A stretch of 64,000 bases of DNA, taken from the NCBI RefSeq assembly GCF_018320785.1, contig NC_054882.1, positions 28,276,719 through 28,340,718 on the forward strand, in the 5' to 3' direction. This DNA is from Cheilinus undulatus. Taxonomy: Eukaryota; Chordata; Actinopteri; Labriformes; Labridae. Of this stretch, positions 15,501-26,400 are shown one piece after another. Numbering within the stretch: position 1 is the first letter of the stretch; each line of letters opens with the position of its first letter. Under the pieces are notes generated by a model that saw only the letters and a list, made by a program, of their open reading frames with translations, had not been told where the DNA came from and did no database searches. A program made the position numbers and the translations under genes.

Positions 15501-18500
15501 ATCCACAGGGGAAAGACAAGAAAATAGTCCCAGAAGATTCTCTGTCCAAAACACAATCTCCTGAGGGGTTTAGGAGTCAAGGAAACAAGCAACAGAGACG
15601 CCAGTCTCTAAAGATCCACAGCAACAACAGACGTCTAACCAGCAGTGCACAGTCAGGCACCCCTCTCAGTGAAACTTCAGCAACCACTTTTCCTTTTAAC
15701 TTCTCAACTCATTAACAGGGCCCTGCTGTTTTCTCAGCAGGACTTGAGATCCTTCACTCCTTTGCCAGATCTACACTAGAGACCATTTTAGAAAAAGGTG
15801 TGGTGAAGCTTGTAATGTCTTGTTTTTGATGTTAGATGTCAACTTAGGGAACAGTCAGCAGCATATTTTGACCCCATGTGGCTTTTTTTACATTGTACAG
15901 AAGATTCAAATTAATACATTAAAGTATTAAAAAAATGAGAAAATGTCATACTGTATATTGAAAGAAACAGAATAATCTTTTTTTACAGTTGTGATAACCA
16001 CATCTCCATTAAAAACTCTGCTGTGCCTTCTGGTACAATGACTGGTTGCTTTGATGGTCACAATTTGATCCTGTAAGATGAATAAGCACAATTTTCCCTC
16101 AAAAGTTCCCTCTCCTGGGGTTTCATTTATAACTAGGCCTGAAGTTGGCGTCCTCCACTTCTCACGAAAAGTATGTGATCTATAATAAACAGACCTGACA
16201 GCAAAATGTGCACACCTGTAAGCAAACTGTGACCCATGCTTATGAACATCTTAGAGCTAGAGGGAAATCGGTGGCAAACACAGTGAGGTGGTCAAGTTAA
16301 AGCCATTTGTTTGTTAATGCATCTGAAACAATTAATTTCACTAAAGACAAACTATATCTCACTAGCTACATCATCATTGACAGTGTCATTTTTATGTGTG
16401 CCTTTTGAACCATATTTGACTTCCTGAAAGTGTTATTATTCATTTTTTAAAACATGCCATACATTTTATTTTCAAAGTCTCACCTCCATTCATCCTGAGC
16501 TCAAGTTTTTAAACATTCACATGGTCATTTGATTTAGAAATGAAAACACCAAGAAGCAAGAAAAGATTGCAGACCATACCGCCTATGTTGTCTTTATCAC
16601 CTTGTGATTTTTTAGTTTGAACAAGTTTCACTTTAATGCAAGATGCTCAGAAAAAAATGAGACAGGTGTTTGCGTCATACGGATTCAGCTTTGCTCTCTC
16701 ATCCCTAAGAGAATCTTCTGCATCTGAATCTTTATCAACGGCATGTATTCAATAATATAATTGAGCAAAGTGTATAAATGAAGCCTGGACAGATCTCACA
16801 CAATCATAATCTATACTAATAATCGGTCATTGTTTATGCTGAGCTCATCCGAATAAAAAGAGTAAATAAATAAAAGTCAAACTTTTTAATTTTCCGTAGC
16901 GATCGATTAAAACTCTCTTGAGGGGTGGTGGAGAGATCTGAAATTATGGTAAGAAAAGTGTGGGCCCGTAAAAAAATTAAAACTTCAGCAATGCTTGTGC
17001 ATAATGGTGAAAGGTGGAATTATTTTTTGTGCGCACTGTAAGAAGAGAGCGTGTAGCAGCAGTATGGTGTCAGTCAGTCGTTTAGTGACAGGTCCCGTAA
17101 CACTGTCCTTTCATTCACAAGTACCTCCATTTTGGTGTCAGAGTTTATTTTCTTCGATTTCCCTCTGGCTGCTTTTGTGGTTCACCAGCGAACGCCTTTG
17201 ATCTGCCGGCTCATTTATATGCATTTTCATTCGTGAGGAGCTTTACATTGACCGCTTAAGGTTGAATGTAGGCGTTTAAAGGGCGGAACAGGAGGCAGAT
17301 CTATGTGCACACATTTTCAGGTGGACCAGGATTTATGAAGAGAGAATTGTGTGAAGATGTGCGTAGGCACAGTTTTTATAAATTTGAATATTTTTAGGTG
17401 CACACCATTTCCAGGGTTTTGGCGCACATACACTTTTAGTCAGGATCCTACCCAAATAAGACCCCTGGTCTTTGAAAACCCCTGAAAACTGTTGTGCTTC
17501 CACAGGTAAAGAGAGAAGGCACTGTCTCAACTGCAACATTTCTGTGCTTCAACTTTGCATACATATTTGTTCAATTTAGACTGCGCAGGAGTCTGCTTGC
17601 AACTTATGATGATAAACACCAAGAAACTATGCAATATTTGGTGCCCAAGATTTGCATATTTGTTGTTGTGGTTTCAAAACAAGTGTCAGTATTGTATAAA
17701 AGTGCAAAATTCTGGTATTGTGACAACCTTTGTGGCATTACCTGTTCATATGGGCTGGGCCATAGCCTCCAATAGCATACACCATACCATCCAGCACGGC
17801 AGTGGCAAAGCAGCTGCGGGACTTTGTCATCGGTGCCACTGGCTGCCACTCCTTCAACTTGGGGACGTATTTCTCCACTGACTGGAGGTAATACTGGCCG
17901 TCATAGCCTCCAAGGGCGTACAGTTCACCAGCCAGAACCACCACCCCGAGTGTGCTGCGGCACTCAGCCATTCGCTCCACCGTGGACCAAGTGTTGCTTT
18001 CAGGGTCCCAGCTCTCCACTGTGCTCTCGTGTCTCCGATAGCTGATGCCTTGTCTCATGTGTGTGGCAATGCCGCCCACCACATACACCTTGTGGTCCAG
18101 CACTGCCACTCCAAATTCATACCGGGGTACACTTAGAGGGGCCAGCCCTATCCATGAATCAGTCTGTGGGAAATACATTTCCATGCTGCAAGACAAGAGA
18201 GATCATCCAATTAGACTGTCTTATTAATGAACAAATTATAAACATTATAGATTTTTATTACCTTTCTAATGTTGCAAACAGCCCAGCCTTTCCTCCTACT
18301 GCCAGCAGCACCTTGGGAGCACACCTAGGTCGTGCTGACAACACAGTCTGATAGGAGAGTCGGTGCTCAGGCATAAAATGATATTTGAGGGCCTCATTGA
18401 GCAGGTGCTTGCATGCGTGGTCATCTCGTATAAGGTGGTTGGCTTCATATAGGCGAGTGAGAAATTTGACGCTGAGGAGAGGAAGGCGGACACAGTGAAG

Positions 18501-19244
18501 CAGCTGAGCCAGATGCTGCTGTCTCTCAGTTACATCATATTTGATCCACGACTCCAGAGCATAAAACACAGTCTCCTCTGTGACCACCTTAAGGCAGTCA
18601 TTGGACACAATTTCATCCAACTCAGCCCTCGTCAGTTCAAAAAACTCCTCTGTCTGACAAACCTCCTCAAAGTTTTCACAGATGAACTTAGTTGCAGCCA
18701 GGCACAGTTCATGACAGCCATATGTCTCTGCAAAGCGAGAGATGCCTATACAGTTTCCAGCGTCCAACTGGCTTTCTAAAAAGGAGCAGCACTCCTTAAG
18801 TACTAGCTTAACCTGGAGTAAGTTGGCAGCTGGTAGCAGAGATTCCACAGTTTCCTGGGAGATAAACACAGTCCCAGTGTAGGCATACTCTACGATGGCC
18901 TGGAAGAGACAGAGCAGATGTGTTACATGGACAATCACTATGGTGAAGCTCAATGAAGCTGGAACAAGTGGCAAAACACATACCTGTAAGGCAGTCTCAT
19001 CAATGCACTGGAATTCCACCTCAGATGTCTCTTTCTCTGACAGGTTACCTGTAAACATGGCCTTGAAGTATGGGCTGATGCTAGCAAGCACTACTTTGTG
19101 AGCATGGATTTTGGCATCACCCACACGCAGGACAATGTCACATAGTTCATGATCCTGCCGCAAGAGCTGAAGGCCCTGCAGCAGCTGTTCTGAGTGAGGC
19201 CGTTTCAGACTGGCAAACATATAGGACTGGTCCTGCTGGTCCAT
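12576..19244 (-). CDS. klhl28: klhl28, BTB-BACK-Kelch protein
   Basis: Kelch-like protein; the family acts as substrate receptors of CUL3 RING ubiquitin ligases, and the substrate of KLHL28 is not well defined. Coding exons (minus strand): 18984-19244, 18262-18899, 17742-18185, 12836-13044 and 12576-12739. Phases agree and give 571 aa, the length I recall for human KLHL28. BTB domain about residues 25-130 (HELCDIVLRVGD, ISPYFKAMFTGNL), BACK about 135-235 (ISRFAETYGCHELC), then six kelch repeats to the end with the expected double glycines (VYVVGGIA, LYALGGYDGQ, VYAIGGYGPAH, IFVVGGHNG, LYVVGGHSG). C-terminus CRCNFGLTAL. The start is chosen because human KLHL28 aligns from here; the splice acceptor (CCCACAG) lies directly before the ATG. 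Divergent from togaram1, as in human. Confidence 0.97.
13437..14412. mobile_element. Non-autonomous hAT (Tol2-like), copy B, with TSD
   Basis: Begins CAAAGGTGGAAAGTAAC and ends CCACCCCTG. Flanked by AACTCAAT (13429-13436) and CACTCAAT (14413-14420), a 7/8 match to an 8-bp target duplication, as hAT elements make. About 976 bp, no transposase. Located in klhl28 intron 3. Confidence 0.8.
14413..17741. other. klhl28 intron 3, remaining sequence
   Basis: No exon recognised. A short CA run at 15362-15375. The stretch 16900-17350 is richer in CpG than its neighbours but has no confident feature. Confidence 0.5.
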
Positions 19245-19979
19245 CTGTGGGCAGGAATCCACGAGTTAGTGCAATGTTGTGATTATGACATAATAACTGA
19301 TTCAGGAGGGGAAAATGAGCCATGAGCACTCCTCATCTTTTCTAGGAGACTGCCAGCATGAGAAAGAAAACTAATACAGGCATAACACAGGCATATGCAT
19401 CATGAAGTTATCATGAAGTGATCATGAAGTGATTACAACGCGCGTTGTGGATGTATGCACGTGCTAGATGATGCATTCAGAGATTTTTAGTAGCAATATA
19501 GTAGCAGTTAGCATGTATCCCGTGTCAGGCTAAAGAAGCATCATCCTCTTAATCCATTGCTAGCACTGCTAAAAGTTACCCAACCATACAAGCTACGTGA
19601 CGTAGACGTTTTGAATATACATCAAACCAGCTGCAGCGCATTTAAGATAAGTGACAATTAGTGAAACAGCGGTAAATGTTAGTTTTGTTGTGGCCTTGTC
19701 TCAAATTGTGAATGGAGGGCATGTCCAGAACAACACTCGATGGCTATCTGTTAGCTCTGCACAGCAGCCAGCTAGAGCGCTAGCTATCCACGCTGAAAAA
19801 CCCAAACAACAGCGCTGATTTTGCAGGTACTATTTCCAAAGATGCGCATTTTTCACACCGACATTAATGTCACAATAGTGTTGCTGACCATGTCTGACTG
19901 AAGCCAATAAACAGGGCCCAGTTCTCTGTTTTAATGCACTGCAGTCAGCGAAGGTTAGCTGCTAAAAATAAACACGGTT

Positions 19980-20330
19980 ACTGTGGCTAGCTGCATCATT
20001 GATTGATATACAGTAACATGGCTGACAGATACAAAATGTGACGCTACAACTAACTGTAATATGCCATCTTGTAGTCAAAAAAGCAAAGCAAACCTGTAAC
20101 CTATCGTCCGTCTGTTGTGCCGCCGTAATGACCGATTTTGCAGTGGCGGAGTTCAGCGGCGACGAGTGGGGACCCCAGGCTGCTATCAGGACAACAACCT
20201 ACTGCCAACCTAGCTACAAAGCTACAGATGAGCGCTTATAACAGCGAGCCATCAGAGCAGCACACCCACTTCCGCTGGTGTAAAATAAAACTGCATTCAC
20301 GAGGATCCGCTACCTGCGTTTCAGAAAATC
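19980..20330 (-). promoter_or_regulatory. Putative klhl28 promoter and 5' UTR exon
   Basis: CpG-enriched segment upstream of the klhl28 start exon, around 20100-20320. The coding exon begins at a splice acceptor, so at least one non-coding exon must lie upstream; minus-strand donor candidates at 20094 (TACAG|GTTTGC) and 20312 (CGCAG|GTAGCG) are both weak. Confidence 0.45.
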
Positions 20331-20855
20331 CTAAAAATACATCAGTCTAAATTTAAATCTTATTCGAAAGAGCAATGCAAACATTTCTAAAGTAGCTAAA
20401 GTTTCGTTTTAGCAGCTCAAGTTATGGTAAAAAGTAACTGACGTTGTTTGAGTTCGTATAAATGTCCATGTCTGACTTTTATTGCTAAGTTGGTTTTCTT
20501 TGTATATGAAATTGTTTTAAAAATGTCTTGTTTAGTGTTGTTTTATCACATTATTAGCCAAAATTATAATGCTTATTTATCATCGAGATATTGTTGTGTT
20601 TTATGAATTCCTATGTGTTTCTTAAAATTTGTGTTTCGTCTATTTTTTTTTTTTTTAATTAATTTTTTTACTTATTTTGCGTTAAAGAATTTTTGCAGCT
20701 GACCTTCGGGGCCACCGTAGTTTATCTGGGCAGTGAAATTAAAAAAGAAAGTGTGACTGTTTTACGTTGCTTTAAAAAATGTCCATGATAGTTTATTAAA
20801 TACACTTTTACGTGAAAACAGACTTTTCTTTATTGACTACATTATTTTGGGAGAG

Positions 20856-21922
20856 CAGGGGTGGAAAGTAACTAACTACATCTGCCCTAATTACTCTAAT
20901 TGACTATTTTTTATGTACTTGTTTTTGTTGAGTACATTTTGAAATCAGAAATTTTACTTCTACTGAAGTAAGTTTTAATAATGGTAAATTGAATTTTACT
21001 TGAGTACAGTACTCTTACACTTTTTCAGCTACACAGTAGCACGTAGTAAGAGAGTGATTCCACATCACATCCCAAACAGCTGTTGTTTTTGTAAATAAAT
21101 AGAGTTAATATTTAACTAAACAACTCCTCAGTAGCTTCCAAGGCTGGGCAATTATTTGATACATCGATTAAATCATAACGTGATTGACAAATTGCAGTTG
21201 CGGAAATATGTGTCAAAAAAATAGTTTCCTATGAGTATTTTGCAGCAGGGATGGTATGCTCTACACATCACGCAAACACTGAAGCATCAATTTCGTCTGG
21301 AATAGCTTGCAAAAATCTTACTTTTGTAAATGATTTTCCGATTTAAAAGGAGAATGACATAAAAACAATCATTCTTTTTTAGACAACAATTCACATTGCA
21401 TCTGCAGTATGAGTTAAAATAATCTCAATTAGATTTTTTTTTTTTCAAAATTGTTCAGCCCCAGTTTCCATGATCATTACTACAAGGCTTTAAGTATAAC
21501 AAATCAGTAAATTTACTAATGTGATCTAGGTAGATAAATGAAGATCTGTGATTTACACTGATTAATGCATCTTGTTATTTCATTTATAACATATAGGAAC
21601 GGCCTATAGGAAAGCACTGTTTATATTTAATCCACTATTGTGTTGGTTCAGATATGAACGGATGAATTGTTTGTTTTTGAACAATACATAAGATAAGGGA
21701 CCTCAAAAATAATTGTATATCAAATTGAAAATGAAATATTGAGAAAAAATGATAATTTTCCCAAATCATTCATCACTCAGTACTTCAAGTAAACGTTAAA
21801 TCAAATACTTTTTACTTTTACTTAAATAGACTTATAGACCAGTACTTTTACTTAAATATATTTTAGGCAGAGTATCTGTACTTTTACTTGAGTACAATAG
21901 TCAGGTACTTTTTTCACCCTTG
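20856..21922. mobile_element. Non-autonomous hAT (Tol2-like), copy C
   Basis: Starts CAGGGGTGGAAAGTAAC, ends near TTTTTTCACCCTTG. The interior shares the block AGTGATTCCACATCACATCC with the copy near 32 kb. The flanks match poorly as an 8-bp duplication. Lies between klhl28 and togaram1. Another fragment may start near 21947 (GGATGGAAAGTACC). Confidence 0.65.
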
Positions 21923-22439
21923 CTGGAGACTAAACTATACCCAAGGATGGAAAGTACCTATTTACAGTTACTGAAATCAGCTGTTTGACATTGGCAGAGA
22001 AGATTTGGCAAGTTTTACATGGGTGCAACCCACATACTTAGCTCTGCTGCTCATCCACAAAGGCATGTTCCTTGCATATGCGGCACCACCTGAAGGTAAA
22101 TAAACAGGCTTTCCAAAGGTGTGAGATTTATTGCCAAGAAGCATTGTTACAACAAAGAAATAACCCACCAAACACAAATCTCCTTTATTTTGTGCCAAGT
22201 TTATATAGATTTCCTCCCCCTTTTATCTGTTACATAATTTGTCATCATATAATATGATATAATTGTGTTTTATTGATTTTCTTAAAAAAAAAAAACACTT
22301 TAAAAGCCACTGTTAAGTCATTTCATTTTTTCCCTTTCATCTTTTGACTTTTGGTGCTCTTTGTTCTTGCCTTTGCTTTTTGAAGATCCTCTCTGTTTTT
22401 CTTATTATTATAGTTATATATGTGGACTCTATTCGATCA

Positions 22440-22760
22440 ACTTCTCATCAATCAACACTGCGGCGCTGTGGTGATGTTACCGCCTGGAGGAGCCTGGAAC
22501 GCGTCACCATGGAAGCGCTCAGTTTGCGACATGTATTCGCCATTTTGCTGCCTCAGTGTGTGCGTGTGTGGGCTGCTCTCTGTGCGAATACCTCCGTAGG
22601 TTACAAACATTCAACACTCCGGACTCCAGCGAAAAACAGCCGTGGAAAATGTTTGGACCTGGAGAACTATAGCTGCCGCAACGTGACATGGAAATTTTGA
22701 CGACGTAACATTAGTCTCTCTAAGCTCGATCGAAGGACGAGGAGCTATGCGAGGTCTATT
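22440..22760 (+). promoter_or_regulatory. Putative togaram1 promoter and 5' UTR
   Basis: GC- and CpG-enriched block in an AT-rich setting, about 0.7-1 kb before the acceptor of the first coding exon. It contains GTCACC AT GGAAGC at 22503-22516, a 10/12 match to the RFX X-box consensus GTNRCC-spacer-RGYAAC found at many ciliary genes. The first-exon donor was not identified. An open frame at 22344-22700 shows no TOG-like sequence. Confidence 0.45.
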
Positions 22761-23320
22761 TTCTTTCTGTTTTTGTAACTTTGCTAGCCCAGTCTCCCAC
22801 CACTAATCACCGATACATTCAGAGAGGTAGCGAGTTAGCTTAGCACCGTTTGAACACCGTTGTTATGGACTATAAGGTTCCATTTAGCCTACTAATGCTC
22901 ATTAGGCTACTTAACGGTATTGTGGTGTCAGAGACCGTTGTAAAACCATTGGAGGCATTTGTTAGTAGAACTTGGCTCAATATTTATTAGTCACAGTGGC
23001 TTTTAACTAATGTAATAGCGGAGAAAACCCTAACGTACAGCTGTTACGATATAAGCTATCTCAATCATTCAGTTGCTATCTACCGTTGCTGTACCTGACA
23101 GCTACAAGTGGTTGGTGGCATTCGCTGTATCCTACCTAACCTAGTTCATGATCGATAAAATACTGAAGAACAATCAGCTCATTTTCAATTTAACATAGCA
23201 CCCATGAAACCATGCTGGAACATATTTATGCAAAGTATATCTGAAGCCAATAGCATTAATTTCACTGTAAGTTAAAGGGAATTTATGTAATTGCTAATTT
23301 TCTCTGTTTTCTGTTCACAG
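22761..23320. other. togaram1 5' intron
   Basis: AT-rich sequence ending at a clear acceptor (TTTTCTGTTCACAG, exon from 23321). Nothing else seen. Confidence 0.5.
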
Positions 23321-23332
23321 CTTGACAAACAG

Positions 23333-23440
23333 ATGAGTGGTTTCCATCACCAACCACTCAGGATGAAAGCACAAAGTGAAGAGGAGGAATATTATCATCC
23401 TCATCGGATTATCTTTGCGCATTTGGTTTCTCAAATTTGA
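23333..23440 (+). other. Upstream ORF in togaram1 leader
   Basis: ATG followed by 35 codons and TGA, ending 26 nt before the main start and in a different frame. It starts 12 nt after the acceptor at 23320, so any transcript using that acceptor carries it. It could dampen translation of the main frame. Confidence 0.55.
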
Positions 23441-23466
23441 ACCAAATTCACAAAACAACATCAAAA

Positions 23467-26400
23467 ATGATACCAGGATTGATCACCCAGGAGTTACACC
23501 AGCAGCTCCTGGACCTGAAGAATTACCAAAATCGCACAAATGGAGTTGAAGAGCTCAAACATATACTGTCAGAGGTGGATATGAAATCAGTCCCTTCTGG
23601 TAGTATTGAGGAGCTAATCCACTTCTTCCCTAGACTTCTGGATGACAGTAATTTCAAAGTATTTTACGGCACTTTACAAATTTTAAATATACTCATTCAG
23701 AAGCTAGGTAAATGTGTCGACAGATATTTCAAACAGATAGTCTTAGTTGCTCTGAAGGCTCTTGGGGACACCCGTGCTGTCACCAAAATTGAGTATATGA
23801 ATGTGTTTCATCAGCTGATGAAAACTATACCACCGCAGCAAATACTGGATCTTGTCATTGGCAACTTGAAACACAAGAATTCAAGGGTCCGAGAGGATGT
23901 ACTCAATATCATTATGGCTGCTCTGCTCACTCATCCTAGGAAAGATTTCAACATCCCTAAGCTTTGTTTTGAAGTAGCACCCTATCTGGCAGACAGCAAG
24001 AGGAAAGTCCGCCACGCTGCTCTTGAGCTGTTTGCTGTCTTTGACTGTTGTCTTGAAACAGGGAAAAGGCAGCCTCTTATGAAAGCTGTAGACATGGTTG
24101 AACTTAATGAGGACGCAGAGGGTCTCATGGCAGCTGTACAGGCAAGGAGAGCAAGGCATGTCCTTCCAAAACTCTCCTCGGATGGGACAGTGGAGTATGG
24201 CTTGGTGATGCCGAAACCAGGGCAGCGGTCCTCCTTTCAGAATGGCTCTGGGGCCGACCTGGATTGGGTGATGAATGGAGGACGGACAAGCAGTGCCAGG
24301 AGTCACCGAACTGATTCAGACTGTGAGCGATTTTACAGCTATGGCAGCTTAGGTTCCCTCACTGACGACCTTCCTCTTCAAAGGAGGATTGTAAGTGCAG
24401 GTAAAGGGAAGAACAAACTACCCTGGGATATGACAAGCTCCTCATCCACAGAGACTGACCAGCAGTGTGGTACGCCTAATGGAAAGATCTCCGAACAGGT
24501 GGGGTCCATCATCACTCTCTACTTGCCATATTATCACTTCTCTCTAGCGATAATTAAGCCATCTGGGGAGATTTCCAGAATTAGCTTATGCTTTTACTAA
24601 CCTTCTGTCTCACTGTAAATAATAAACAGCTTCTTGAGGATTTTTCTATCAGCGGTAGCTTTGTTTTTCTCATGTAACAGATAACAATTTTGCTCTTTAA
24701 GCTGTCATTGACTGTCATTAATGAAGCAGCTATTTACTCAAAAGCCATGCACCCATCCACCCCTTTTTTCTAAAAATACTCTTTTTGAAATCAGAAGCAC
24801 TGAGAGCTTAAACAGCCAATTGTTGACTGTCAGCACTGAGGATTTAGAAGCACTACAGCCCTTTACATCATATTGACTTTGAAATTTCAGAGCATCTCAA
24901 TGGCCAGGCAGTTAAGCTGAATGGCTTGCAATCAGTGAGCAAGTGCTGTCCTTTCTCAGAGCATGAGAAGAGTGGCTATTTTTGTGTGTCCTTGCCAGTT
25001 CTCTCTCTTGCGTAGTACTGAAAGCTTAAACAATGGAAAAATGAATTTGCCACAAACGCCTTGGAAAAATAAAGCCTGCTTAGTCACACCTAAATGTATG
25101 TACCAAAAAGAGAAAAAAAAAGAAACTGGAGGTGGCAGTGTTCTTTCCTATATTTAGTTCTCTATTTCTCTTAATACAGAGTGGACAGAATCGAGCAGAG
25201 AGGGATATTTTATATCTCACTACACAGAATTCTGCAGTATCCTCTTTGATTGGTCTGGGCTTGTGTGTGCAATTATTATCAGTGCATCTCAAGACACCTC
25301 TCTAAGACTTAATTGTCAAGAACTCTTGAAATACTTGAAATACTCAAACCATAGAGGCAATATTCTTAAAAATCCAGCAGATGACTAATATCCTCTTCAC
25401 GGTGACACTAACACTGCACAGATGAGCTGTAATAGTCTTGCCTTTATGCTTTCAGACAATCAGCGTTGACCTACCTAATTTTTCCATCACAGGATGCTAT
25501 TTGGAGCTTGAACTGCACCATTTTAATCAGCTCATGAACTGGAATATCTCTCAAACAGGCAAATATCAGCTCTTTACTAATATGTCCACTGATTGTTGAT
25601 AGCTCCGTTTCTTGAAGTACTCAGTGACTGATTCTGTTTAACACTGTGATCCAGCCAGTGCCTCCATTTGAACAACCTTCTGTTTACAGCAGTGTCCGTT
25701 TCCCAGCAACCCTACTGGCACACAGCACACCAACTGAAGGGGATATGGAACATAATTGGTAATATCACAGGGTTAGCTTAAAATGGTGCTTGTTTACAGC
25801 TCTAGTGTTGATTGCATTCTCACCAAGCACTCCTTGATAATCAGTTTGGAGGCAGAAGGTCAAACCTCTGCCTCTCTCAGAGGCTGAGTTTGATGCACTG
25901 ATGCAGAATTCCCTCATAATGTTCTCCCTACTTGATTTATTTATCCTAGACCAAGATTTGACAGGTTGCATGTTGGCAGTTAAACTTTCATGAGTACATT
26001 ACAGATGCCATGTCATGTCTGTGAAGTCTGTTTACAGAAGGAAAAGCTCTGTCAAATGCCAGTGTGCCGTGTCTGAACTGGTCAAGTATCTCCTTCATCC
26101 CTTTGTTCAGCCTGGCGGATGGAATTACACACACACTCCCGTTGTTTACCTTTGCAATTTGAACTTTAAATTCTAATGTTTCTATTTAAGGAAATAATTC
26201 TCTGCCCATTATAGGCAGCCATTGAAGATTTCCCTCCCTCATCCAGGAAGCTGAGTCCAGATACCTATGTACCCAGTTTCAGTAAGTGGCTTCATTCCCT
26301 TCTTTAAGCATTAAGCTTACATTTACTCCATATGAGGTGCCAAGTGCAGTTCTGGTTGTAATGGTAAACTTTAGCAGGACTCGAATTAGAACAGATTTAA

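Noticed and set aside
22344-22700. 118-codon open frame before togaram1 as a coding first exon or TOG1
   Set aside because: No TOG helices or conserved motifs; it overlaps the GC-rich putative 5' UTR, and the next exon has an in-frame stop before the homologous start.
23437-23466. Upstream extension of the togaram1 reading frame (10 codons)
   Set aside because: It would begin at TTG; no ATG exists in frame between the TGA at 23377 and the ATG at 23467.
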